NCBI RefSeq assembly: GCF_001302565.1
Contig: NZ_CP012750.1
Location: forward strand, 2,914,001 to 2,978,000
Direction of reading: 5' to 3'
Length of the DNA stretch: 64,000 nt
DNA from: Glutamicibacter halophytocola
GTDB taxonomy: Bacteria > Actinomycetota > Actinomycetes > Actinomycetales > Micrococcaceae
Positions 11,796 through 19,244 of the stretch are shown one piece after another. Under the pieces are notes generated by a model that was given only the letters and a program-made list of their open reading frames with translations, was not told where the DNA came from and did no database searches. A program made the translations under genes and the position numbers. Each line of letters starts with the position of its first letter. The stretch's first letter is position 1.

Positions 11796-12058
11796 TTACA
11801 TCCTTAAACTGCTTCTCGCTTTTCAACTAACCCTAGTCGGATTCCGCGCAATTCACGATTGGCGCCCCTGGGCATATCTACCAGCATATCCGTACGTCAA
11901 GTCACAGGTTTGCCGGCCATTTACCGCTTATCCCGCGATTCATACCGCTGAACTTGGGAAACTGTGAGCCAGCCCTGAAGACAGGTTGCCCGCTTTGGGT
12001 GCAGCCACTAAATTTGTCATGCTTGCCACCAATATTTGAAGGAGATGATCTCGATCGC

Positions 12059-13510
12059 ATGACTGTGGATAGTGACACGCCAATACCCCAGAGCCAGGAT
12101 GCAGAACTCAAGCGGGTGATCGGCCCCAAGCTGCTGCTATTCCTGATCATGGGCGATATCATCGGCGCTGGAATTTTTGCCATCACCGGCAAGGTTGCCG
12201 GACAGGTCGGCGGCGCAGCGTGGCTGCCATTCCTGGTCGCCTTCGCCATCGCAACCCTCACCGCTTTCAGCTACCTGGAGCTGGTGACCAAATACCCGCA
12301 CGCCGCCGGCGCCGCGCTGTATGTGCACAAGGCCTTCGGCATCCATTTTGTCACCTTTATCGTGGCCTTCACCGTGGCTTGCTCTGGCATTACCAGTGCT
12401 GCCACGTCGGCAACCCTGGTGGGGCAAAACCTGCTGATCGGTTTCGGCCAATTCATTGACGGTGTGCCCACGACCCCGCAGGCGGGCATGTGGGCGGCCA
12501 TTGTCATCATCGTTCTCCTTGCGCTGATCAACCTGCGCGGTGTGGGCGAGAGCGTGAAGTTCAATCTGGTGCTGACCATCGTTTCGCTGGCCATCATGGC
12601 AGTGATTATCGGCATTGGCTTCGCAGTTATCGCTTCGGGCCAGGGCGACGTGAGCCGCCTGGTGGTCTTCGAGACCCCTTCGGATCGCAGCCTCTTCGCC
12701 GCAGTGACCATGGGCACGGCCATCGCGTTCTTCGCCATGGTGGGCTTCGAGGACTCGGTCAACCTGGTGGAAGAGACGAAAAACCCGAACAAGATCTTCC
12801 CGAAGATCATGCTCATCAGCCTGGGCTTGTGCGCCGTGATCTACATGCTTGTGGCCATCACCGTCATCATGGTGATCCCCACCGGCGACCTGCTGAACCC
12901 GAAGAACCCGGATGCCGGCATTCTGCTGGACGTGGTGCGCATCGGCGCACCGAACATTCCCATCGATACCATCTTCCCGTTCGTGACGGTCTTTGCGGTG
13001 GTCAATACGGCGCTGATGAACATGCTCATGGCAAGCCGCCTGCTCTACGGCATGGCGCGCCAGGGCGTGCTGCCGCAGTTCCTGGGCAAGGTGCACTCCA
13101 CCCGCCGCTCCCCTTGGGTAGCCATCCTGTTCAGCACCGCCCTGGCCATCGCCTTGGTGGCTTATGTGAACCTGGACAGCGAGAACGGCATTGTCGGTTC
13201 CCTGGGCGGCACCACTGCGCTGCTGTTGCTGTGCGTCTTCGCGGTAGTGAACATTTCGCTGCTGGTGCTGCGCCGCGAGAAGGCACCGGACGATGCGTTC
13301 CGCGCACCGACCATCATCCCGATTCTTGGCGTGGCCTTCTGCTTGTTCCTCGCTGGCCCTTGGGCGCGTTCGCGTGCTGACTGGGTGCAGTATGAGATCG
13401 CGGGCCTGCTGCTGGTCATCGGCGTGGCTCTATGGGCCCTGACCTGGCTGATCAACCGCGTCAATTACAAGAAGGGCATCATCGAGACCCGCCCTGGCGA
13501 CTACAAATAA
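12059..13510 (+). CDS. APC-family amino acid permease
   Basis: A secondary transporter of 483 residues with about 12 hydrophobic segments. The first one contains the APC glycine-rich motif MGDIIGAGIFAITGK. The GFEDSVNLVEETKNPNK stretch after segment 6 matches the substrate-site region of the family. The frame is open 35 codons further up, but the start was taken at ATG 12059 (MTVDSDTPI), because AAGGAG lies at 12039-12044 and the upstream part has no permease character. Substrate unknown; cationic or small neutral amino acids are possible. It is monocistronic, with a strong terminator after it. Confidence 0.88.
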   Translation: MTVDSDTPIPQSQDAELKRVIGPKLLLFLIMGDIIGAGIFAITGKVAGQVGGAAWLPFLVAFAIATLTAFSYLELVTKYPHAAGAALYVHKAFGIHFVTFIVAFTVACSGITSAATSATLVGQNLLIGFGQFIDGVPTTPQAGMWAAIVIIVLLALINLRGVGESVKFNLVLTIVSLAIMAVIIGIGFAVIASGQGDVSRLVVFETPSDRSLFAAVTMGTAIAFFAMVGFEDSVNLVEETKNPNKIFPKIMLISLGLCAVIYMLVAITVIMVIPTGDLLNPKNPDAGILLDVVRIGAPNIPIDTIFPFVTVFAVVNTALMNMLMASRLLYGMARQGVLPQFLGKVHSTRRSPWVAILFSTALAIALVAYVNLDSENGIVGSLGGTTALLLLCVFAVVNISLLVLRREKAPDDAFRAPTIIPILGVAFCLFLAGPWARSRADWVQYEIAGLLLVIGVALWALTWLINRVNYKKGIIETRPGDYK

Positions 13511-13521
13511 ATAGTCTGGGC

Positions 13522-13564
13522 AAAAACATGGTCTATCGGGAATTTCCCGATAGACCATGTTTTT
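13522..13564. terminator. Bidirectional terminator between permease and RNase H genes
   Basis: A 21-bp uninterrupted stem (13522-13542 with 13544-13564) flanked by A- and T-runs, so it can terminate in both directions. It sits between the convergent permease and rnhA-like genes. Confidence 0.9.
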
Positions 13565-13587
13565 TGCCCTATGCCCGGCGGCAGGAC

Positions 13588-14511
13588 CTAGGCTGGCTGC
13601 TCGATGGTTTCCTGCCGGAAGCGAAGCTTCCAGCCGCTGGCACCTAGCTGCCACCACGAAGAGACAATGAGCGTCCCGGTGTCGGCTGGCTTCATCCGGT
13701 AGGCCAGCAGCACCATTTCCCCGCTGATCTGGCGGGTGGCCAGGACCTGCATCTGGCCGGTGCCCGGGAGGGAAGATCCGGCGCTCAAGAGCGATCCGAT
13801 CGTCGCGACATCAAGCAGGCCGCCATGCCGGGTCACTTCTTGGTAGCTGGGGTGCAGGAAATCCTTGAGCTCGGTGAAACTGGACCGGATCTGCGGGTCG
13901 AGGAAGCCGAGTTCAAGTTCGTAGACCGTGGCCGCGAAGTCGGCGCCCGGCTCCGCGTGCACCTGGGCGGCGATCGGAACTTCCGGTTCCGCCGGAACCG
14001 GTGGCGCAGCGGCGGTGCCGCCTGCGGCTGCTGCCGGGCGTGCACCACCGGCGTAGCCGGGTCCAGCATCCACAGCGGTGCCCTGCTGATGCGCCGTCGC
14101 TGCCGCCCGGGCGCGGTCATCGGCGGCTTCGTTCAGCTCATGGCCGGCGTGCCCCTTGACCCATTCAAAGGTGTACTTCCGCCCTTGGATCGCGGCATCA
14201 AGTTCCTTGAGGATGTCCTGGTTGAGGACTTGTTTGCCATCGGCTTTTTTCCAGCCGCGCTTTTTCCATCCGGGCATCCATTTGCTGATGCAGTTGATGG
14301 CATACTGCGAATCGCAGAGGATCTTCAGCTCTTCATCCGGCAGGTGCGCGGTGGAACGGAAGAGCTCGAGGACAGCTTGGAGCTCGCCCATGTTGTTGGT
14401 TCCATGGTCCCAGCCGCCAGCGGCCCAGTTCGCTTCGTCCACGTACCAGGCCCAACCGGCCGGCCCGGGGTTGCCGAGGGCGGATCCATCTGCAGCAGCA
14501 ATGATCGTCAT
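13588..14511 (-). CDS. rnhA: Ribonuclease HI with C-terminal NTF2-like (DUF4440-type) domain
   Basis: A 307-residue two-domain protein. Residues 1-145 are RNase HI, which cleaves RNA in RNA:DNA hybrids. The acidic catalytic residues lie in AADGSALGNPGPAGWAW, MGELQAVLEL, ILCDSQYAI and LNEAADDRAR, and the GWKKADGKQVLN handle loop is present. After an Ala/Pro-rich linker (about 145-190), residues 190-307 look like an NTF2-like ligand-binding domain (FLDPQIRSSFTELKDFLHPSY … SSWWQLGASGWKLRFRQ). Typical RNase HI is about 150 residues. The role of the second domain is unknown; a fusion of a small DUF4440 enzyme is the simplest reading. Confidence 0.88.
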   Translation of the reverse strand: MTIIAAADGSALGNPGPAGWAWYVDEANWAAGGWDHGTNNMGELQAVLELFRSTAHLPDEELKILCDSQYAINCISKWMPGWKKRGWKKADGKQVLNQDILKELDAAIQGRKYTFEWVKGHAGHELNEAADDRARAAATAHQQGTAVDAGPGYAGGARPAAAAGGTAAAPPVPAEPEVPIAAQVHAEPGADFAATVYELELGFLDPQIRSSFTELKDFLHPSYQEVTRHGGLLDVATIGSLLSAGSSLPGTGQMQVLATRQISGEMVLLAYRMKPADTGTLIVSSWWQLGASGWKLRFRQETIEQPA

Positions 14512-14619
14512 GGTTTAATCCTGCCACGCGCCGGGCCTGGCTCCGGCTCTTGGATTGGGCCATGTCGCCGCGAGATCTATGGCGTTGTTCGCACTTCATC
14601 TTGCCGTGCACTGGCTACC

Positions 14620-14934
14620 ATGGGTGGCGTGAAGAAAATCTTGCCCCTCTTGGCGGCCACCACCCTGCTATTGGCCGCGTGCTCGGCGTCTTCGACTGAT
14701 CAGTTCAGGGAGCAGGACCCAGAAGGCTATGCGGCCTGCATCCATTTTGGCGGCGGGCTTGACGCGCCCCAGGGGGTTGGAGAAACCAATATGCAAAAGG
14801 CCGCAGCCCATGGCGCGCAATCCGCAACCGTGCAATTGCGCGAGGCGGTTGATCTCCGGGAGCCGCAAACCCCTGAGATCACGGATCTTGAAGGATTCAA
14901 GAAGGCCTGTGAAGCCCAGGGGTTTGACTACTAG
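14620..14934 (+). CDS. Small secreted lipoprotein, function unknown
   Basis: A 104-residue protein beginning with a lipoprotein signal (KKILPLLAATTLLLAAC; lipobox LAAC). The mature part of about 80 residues, with two more cysteines (YAACIHF and KKACEAQG), could form a disulfide. The start is ATG 14620; a GTG at 14629 is an alternative. The stop codon overlaps that of the convergent GST-like gene within a CTAG. I do not recognise a family. Confidence 0.75.
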   Translation: MGGVKKILPLLAATTLLLAACSASSTDQFREQDPEGYAACIHFGGGLDAPQGVGETNMQKAAAHGAQSATVQLREAVDLREPQTPEITDLEGFKKACEAQGFDY

Positions 14935-16052
14935 CCTGCCAGTTCGGCAGGGTACAGCGGATTGTGCCCGGACTGGACGCGCTCTTGCGGGCGCACCGGC
15001 GCCGGGGCCGTGCCTTCTAGCCACGGGCCCTGGTCGGCCAAGCGCTCGCGTTCTGGCGCTTCCAGCCAGTTCTCCAGGACCGGCCCCTTGGGGATGATCT
15101 GGGTGGGGTTGATATCTTCGTGGACCACATAGTAGTGGGCCTTGATCTGCTCGAAGTCGATGGTGTCGCCAAAGCCGGGAGTCTGGAACAAATCCCGTGC
15201 ATAGCCCCAGAGGTTCGGCATTTCGATGAGCTTGTTCCGGTTGGTTTTGAAGTGCCCGTGGTACACCGGATCGAATCGAACCAGGGTGGTGAAGAGCCGG
15301 ACATCTGCCTCGGTAATGTGGTCGCCCATGAGGAAGCGGCGGGTGGAAAGGCGCTCTTCAAGGAAATCCAAGGTGGCAAACAGCCGGTCATAGGCATCGT
15401 TGTAGGCGCTTTGGCTGCCCGCGAAGCCGGCGCGGTAGACGCCGTTATTGACCTCGGTGAAGATGCGCTTGATCAGCGGGAGCATCTCCTCCAGCTGGTC
15501 CTGCGGTATCAGGTTGGGCGCGCCTTCGCGATGGAATTCTTTCCATTGGGTGGACAGGTCCCAGGTGATTTGCGGGTAGTCATTGGTGACGACCGCCCCG
15601 GTGGGAATGTCCACGATAGCCGGCACGGTGATGCCCCGCGGGTAGTCGGCAAAGCGCTTGAAGTAGTTCTCTTGAATGCGCTCGGTGCCAAGGACCGGGT
15701 CTTTCCCGCTGGGGTCCAGGTCAAAGGTCCAGCTGCGGGCATCGTGCGTGGGGCCGGGCAGTCCGACAGACAGCGCGTCTTCCAGGCCAAGTATTCGGCG
15801 AACAATCAGCGTGCGGTTGGCCCATGGGCAGGCGCGAGCCGCGACTAGCCGGTAGCGTCCGGCTTCCACCGGCCAGAGCTGGGCGCCTTCGCTGACGCCG
15901 GCGTACGGGTGGCCGATCTTGCTGTTGTTGTGCTCGCTGCCGTAATTTGCCGGGTTCGCATCGGCCACGATCCGGTCTTGGATGTAATTGGTATCCCGGG
16001 TGAATTCCCCGCCGGTGACATAGGCACCCTTGGTTGAATATTCCTCGCTCAT
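14931..16052 (-). CDS. Xi-class glutathione S-transferase-like (hydro)quinone reductase
   Basis: A 373-residue member of the ECM4/YqjG family, which reduces thiol-conjugated hydroquinones. The thioredoxin-fold part carries the catalytic ARACPWANRTLIVRR (Cys nucleophile). The helical C-terminal domain contains FLMGDHITEADVRLFTTLVRFDPVY, which is diagnostic for this class. The start ATG 16052 was chosen for the GGAGGGAAAAG just before it rather than a longer frame. Most actinobacteria make mycothiol instead of glutathione, so the true cofactor may be mycothiol. It is divergent from a MarR regulator with palindromes between them. Confidence 0.9.
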   Translation of the reverse strand: MSEEYSTKGAYVTGGEFTRDTNYIQDRIVADANPANYGSEHNNSKIGHPYAGVSEGAQLWPVEAGRYRLVAARACPWANRTLIVRRILGLEDALSVGLPGPTHDARSWTFDLDPSGKDPVLGTERIQENYFKRFADYPRGITVPAIVDIPTGAVVTNDYPQITWDLSTQWKEFHREGAPNLIPQDQLEEMLPLIKRIFTEVNNGVYRAGFAGSQSAYNDAYDRLFATLDFLEERLSTRRFLMGDHITEADVRLFTTLVRFDPVYHGHFKTNRNKLIEMPNLWGYARDLFQTPGFGDTIDFEQIKAHYYVVHEDINPTQIIPKGPVLENWLEAPERERLADQGPWLEGTAPAPVRPQERVQSGHNPLYPAELAG

Positions 16053-16143
16053 CTTTTCCCTCCACAGTCCGTCGTGCCAATCAAGATTGCGCGCTCCCCT
16101 ATCGACACTATGGCAAGCGGCAGCAATTGAACATGGCAGCGAG

Positions 16144-16213
16144 ATCAGATATCTGATTGACGCGTCACCATATATTGCAAAATTAAACTTTACACGAGAT
16201 GATTGATGCGTCA
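16144..16213. promoter_or_regulatory. Operator candidates between GST-like gene and MarR regulator
   Basis: A perfect 14-bp palindrome ATCAGATATCTGAT (16144-16157) overlaps the first of two near-identical 14-mers, TGATTGACGCGTCA (16154-16167) and TGATTGATGCGTCA (16200-16213), spaced 46 bp. Such paired sites are typical for MarR-type repressors controlling themselves and a divergent detoxification gene. Function inferred. Confidence 0.55.
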
Positions 16214-16256
16214 ACAAAATTTGCTGATCTGCAAGATTTCAAAAGGGTGAAGAAAA

Positions 16257-16742
16257 ATGACGAGCGATGAGACCCGCTGGCTGTCCGAGAGCGAGCAGGA
16301 CCTCTGGAGAACCATCCGCGAATTCCTCTGGCTATTCCCCAGCGCCATGGATCGCCAGCTGATGCGCGATTCCCAAATGCAGTCCGGGGAGTACTCGGTC
16401 CTGGCCGTGCTTTCCGAAGCAGCCGAACCCAGTTTACGTCCCGCGGACGTCGCCGAGGCACTGCGCTGGGATCGCTCACGCCTCTCCCACCTCTTGCGCC
16501 GCATGGAAGCCAAGGGCCTGATCAGCCGCTGCTCCGATGAGACCGACCGCCGCGGCCATCAAATTGCGCTGACCGAGCAGGGCCAGGCAACCATCGAAAA
16601 CGCGGCACCAAGCCACGTGACCTTTGTGCGCGAAACCCTCTTTGATTCACTGGACGCCGCCGAACGCCGCGCTCTGGAGACCGCATTGCCCAAGATTCTT
16701 GAATCGATCGAGCAGCAGGGGCTCAAGGACTCCAGCTGCTAG
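16257..16742 (+). CDS. MarR-family transcriptional regulator
   Basis: A 161-residue winged-helix protein. The HTH runs from YSVLAVLSEA to DVAEALRWDRSRLSHLLRRMEAKGLISR. The beta-wing is SDETDRRGHQIALTEQG. Family members are dimeric repressors released by phenolics or electrophiles. The divergent xi-class GST-like quinone reductase is the likely target, and candidate operators lie in the shared 204-bp intergenic region. Its stop overlaps that of the convergent ABC exporter gene by 4 nt. Confidence 0.88.
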   Translation: MTSDETRWLSESEQDLWRTIREFLWLFPSAMDRQLMRDSQMQSGEYSVLAVLSEAAEPSLRPADVAEALRWDRSRLSHLLRRMEAKGLISRCSDETDRRGHQIALTEQGQATIENAAPSHVTFVRETLFDSLDAAERRALETALPKILESIEQQGLKDSSC

Positions 16743-18583
16743 CTTGCCCGCGAGGCCAGCTCGCTGTTCTGGACCAAGCGGGCGAAACGCCCACCAAGGG
16801 ACACCAGCTCGTCAAAGGTTCCGGCCTCTGCGATCTTCCCGCCATCAAGCACCACAATATGATCCGCACGCATCACCGTGCTCAACCGGTGGGCAATCAG
16901 CAACGTGGTTCGACCCGCGGCCAGCTCATCCAATGCCTGCTGGACCAAAGCCTCGGTGACCGTATCCAACGCGCTGGTGGCTTCATCGAGCACCAGGACC
17001 TTGGGTTCTCGCAGCATGGTGCGGGCAATGGCCAGGCGCTGCTGCTCGCCGCCGGAGAACCGGTGGCCCCGCTGCCCCACTTCGGTCTCAATGCCCAGGG
17101 GCAAGCTGCGAATCAGCTCGGCAATCTGCGCCGATTCCAGGGCATGCCACAACTGCTCCTCGGTCGCCTCCGGCGCAGCCCACAACAGGTTGGCCCGGAC
17201 CGTATCGTGCAACAAGTAGCTTTCCTGGACAACAACGGAAACCGCACTGGCGATGCCCTGCGGGTCGTATTCCCTCAGGTCCACCCCGTCAAGCAGCACC
17301 TGCCCAGAGGTTGGATCAAGCAGGCGAGGCAAGAGGGAGCCGAGCGTCGACTTTCCCGAGCCAGTAGCTCCCACCACTGCCGTCATGGTGCCAGCCTTGA
17401 GTGTCAGATTCAACTGGTCCAGGGTTGGCTTATGCGCCTGGGGGTAGCGGAAACTCACATCACGCAGCTGGATCTCGCCGCTCATCCGCTGGAGCTCCAC
17501 CGTCTTTGGCTCAGCGGCCACCGGGAGTTCTTGATCCGCATCCAGGTATTCGAAGACGCGGCTGAACAGCGCCATCGCGGATACCCACTGCACCGAGAGC
17601 TGCATGAGCCCCATGACCGGGCGGAAGATCCCGGCCTGCAGCCCCGTGAAGGCCACCAGCGTTCCGATGCTCATGCCATCACCGGTCACCGGCAGGCCAG
17701 CAGCCAAATAGAGCGCCGCCGGAATGGCTGCGAAGATGATGCTCATGGTGGCCATGCGCCAGCGACCAGCTAGTGCGCTTTTCATTTCAAGATCAATGAG
17801 CCTGTGGCTGGAACCTGCGAATGCCTGGGCATCCGCGGGACCGGTGCCCATGATCTTGGAGAGGCGAACGCCGGAAATGCTCAGGCGCTCTTCAATGAGT
17901 GATGCCAGGTTCGACATCTCGCGCTGGCGCTTGCCGGTGACCGCTCGACGCAATTTCGCGGTTTGCTTGGCCAGCAAGATGGCCGGCGGGAAGACAACCA
18001 GCGAAATCAGGCTCAGCTTCCAGGAAATTGCCACCATGGCCACGGCCGTAGCCACCACGCTGGTCAAGTTCGAGGCGATGCTCGTTGCCGAGTTGGTGAT
18101 CACCGACTGCATCTGCCCGACGTCATTGATCAGCCGGGATTGCACGTCGCCGGATCGCGAGTTGGTGAAAAATCCCAGCGATTGCTTTTGCAGGTGCGTG
18201 AAGAGCCCGGTTCGCAACCGGTGCATCACGCGCTGCCCCATCAGGGTGGCTCGCCAGGTCTGCAAAACCTCCAGCACCGCGGTGGCCAGGGCAATCGCGA
18301 CCAGTCCCCCGGCACCAAGCACCAAGAAACGGATATTGGACTGGGGAATCGCGACATCTATCAGCTCACGGACAATGAAGGGCTGTGCCAAGCCGATGAT
18401 GGACGAGGCTGCAATCAGCAGCACCACAGCAAGGACAGATCCCAAGTGCGGGCGGAACAGTGCCGCTACGCGCTGAAGCGACACCGGATGCTCGGCCAGC
18501 CATTGCCTGTCCTGGACGGCATTTTTCATTCGGCCTCCGCCGGCCGGCCCACCGGGATGTCCAGGCATTGAATTCACGCTCAT
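16739..18583 (-). CDS. ABC-type multidrug/lipid exporter, half-transporter
   Basis: A 614-residue half-exporter with an N-terminal membrane domain (six segments, about 45-340) and a C-terminal ATPase. The ATPase has Walker A VVGATGSGKST, signature FSGGEQQRLAIARTM, Walker B KVLVLDEATSALD and the H-loop LIAHRLSTV. It should work as a homodimer exporting drugs or lipids. The start ATG 18583 was chosen because GGAGGAGGG lies just upstream. A MarR gene is transcribed divergently 103 nt away and probably represses it. Substrate unknown. Confidence 0.9.
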   Translation of the reverse strand: MSVNSMPGHPGGPAGGGRMKNAVQDRQWLAEHPVSLQRVAALFRPHLGSVLAVVLLIAASSIIGLAQPFIVRELIDVAIPQSNIRFLVLGAGGLVAIALATAVLEVLQTWRATLMGQRVMHRLRTGLFTHLQKQSLGFFTNSRSGDVQSRLINDVGQMQSVITNSATSIASNLTSVVATAVAMVAISWKLSLISLVVFPPAILLAKQTAKLRRAVTGKRQREMSNLASLIEERLSISGVRLSKIMGTGPADAQAFAGSSHRLIDLEMKSALAGRWRMATMSIIFAAIPAALYLAAGLPVTGDGMSIGTLVAFTGLQAGIFRPVMGLMQLSVQWVSAMALFSRVFEYLDADQELPVAAEPKTVELQRMSGEIQLRDVSFRYPQAHKPTLDQLNLTLKAGTMTAVVGATGSGKSTLGSLLPRLLDPTSGQVLLDGVDLREYDPQGIASAVSVVVQESYLLHDTVRANLLWAAPEATEEQLWHALESAQIAELIRSLPLGIETEVGQRGHRFSGGEQQRLAIARTMLREPKVLVLDEATSALDTVTEALVQQALDELAAGRTTLLIAHRLSTVMRADHIVVLDGGKIAEAGTFDELVSLGGRFARLVQNSELASRAS

Positions 18584-18622
18584 CGGCCCTCCTCCATCAT
18601 TCTCTTCCCCCAAAGAATAACA

Positions 18623-18670
18623 GAGGTAACCTCACTATGTGGTTCCATCTTGAAATTGTTCTGAAGAACA
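18623..18670. promoter_or_regulatory. Palindromes between ABC exporter and its MarR regulator
   Basis: GAGGTaACCTC (18623-18633) and TGTTCtgaaGAACA (18657-18670) lie in the 103-bp divergent intergenic region. The second is 17 nt before the MarR start and is the better operator candidate. Confidence 0.45.
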
Positions 18671-18686
18671 CACTATTCTTGAAACC

Positions 18687-19163
18687 ATGCTGAACGAAGA
18701 GTCCAAGCCTGACTTGGCAGATCTTTTCCTCCGCGCTTCACGCGTTATCCGGGGCCGCTGGAGGGAAGGGTTGATCCCCTTGGGAATCACCCCGCACCAG
18801 TCACGGGTGCTGACCCTGCTGGGGCATGCCGAGTCCGAGGGCTTGCGCAATTCCCAGCTTGCCGAGCGGCTGCATATCGCAGCGCGCTCCACCACCGAGG
18901 TAGTCGACCAGCTGGAGGCCAAGCAGCTGGTGATCCGCACCCCGGATCCTGCAGACCGCCGCGCAACGCTGATCGCATTAAGTCCCAGTGGCCGTGCACA
19001 GCTGGGCGAGATGTCCCGGCTTCGCAGGGAAAGCATGGAAGGGTACTTCGAAAAGCTTTCGCCGCCGGACCGCGAAGAACTCGCGAGGCTGCTGGAAATC
19101 CTCGACCGGGACAATCCGCGGCCGGCACGCTCGGCGTGCAAGGAGCCAGGGCCCGCACACTGA
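18687..19163 (+). CDS. MarR-family transcriptional regulator
   Basis: A 158-residue MarR protein. The HTH is in GITPHQSRVLTLLGHAE … LAERLHIAARSTTEVVDQLEAKQLV, the wing in PDPADRRATLIALSPSG. It is divergent from the ABC exporter and probably its repressor. The tail after about residue 145 is Pro/Arg/Ala-rich. It is followed by a strong terminator shared with the convergent siderophore gene. Confidence 0.87.
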   Translation: MLNEESKPDLADLFLRASRVIRGRWREGLIPLGITPHQSRVLTLLGHAESEGLRNSQLAERLHIAARSTTEVVDQLEAKQLVIRTPDPADRRATLIALSPSGRAQLGEMSRLRRESMEGYFEKLSPPDREELARLLEILDRDNPRPARSACKEPGPAH

Positions 19164-19176
19164 ATTCCGCTTTAAA

Positions 19177-19223
19177 GGGCCACGGCCCGGACAACCGCTG
19201 CGTGGTTATCCGGGCCGTGGCCC
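19177..19223. terminator. Terminator hairpin between convergent genes
   Basis: A 15-bp stem, gggccacggcccgga (19177-19191) with tccgggccgtggccc (19209-19223), with further pairing inside the loop. It lies between the MarR stop and the stop of the convergent siderophore fusion gene. Confidence 0.75.
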
Positions 19224-19244
19224 TCGTTCTGCACTGAGGCAGAA

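Noticed and set aside
12137..13096. A His/Asp-rich minus-strand frame opposite the amino-acid permease
   Set aside because: Composition (HQHH, DDDN runs) is the reverse reading of hydrophobic membrane codons; there is no start signal.
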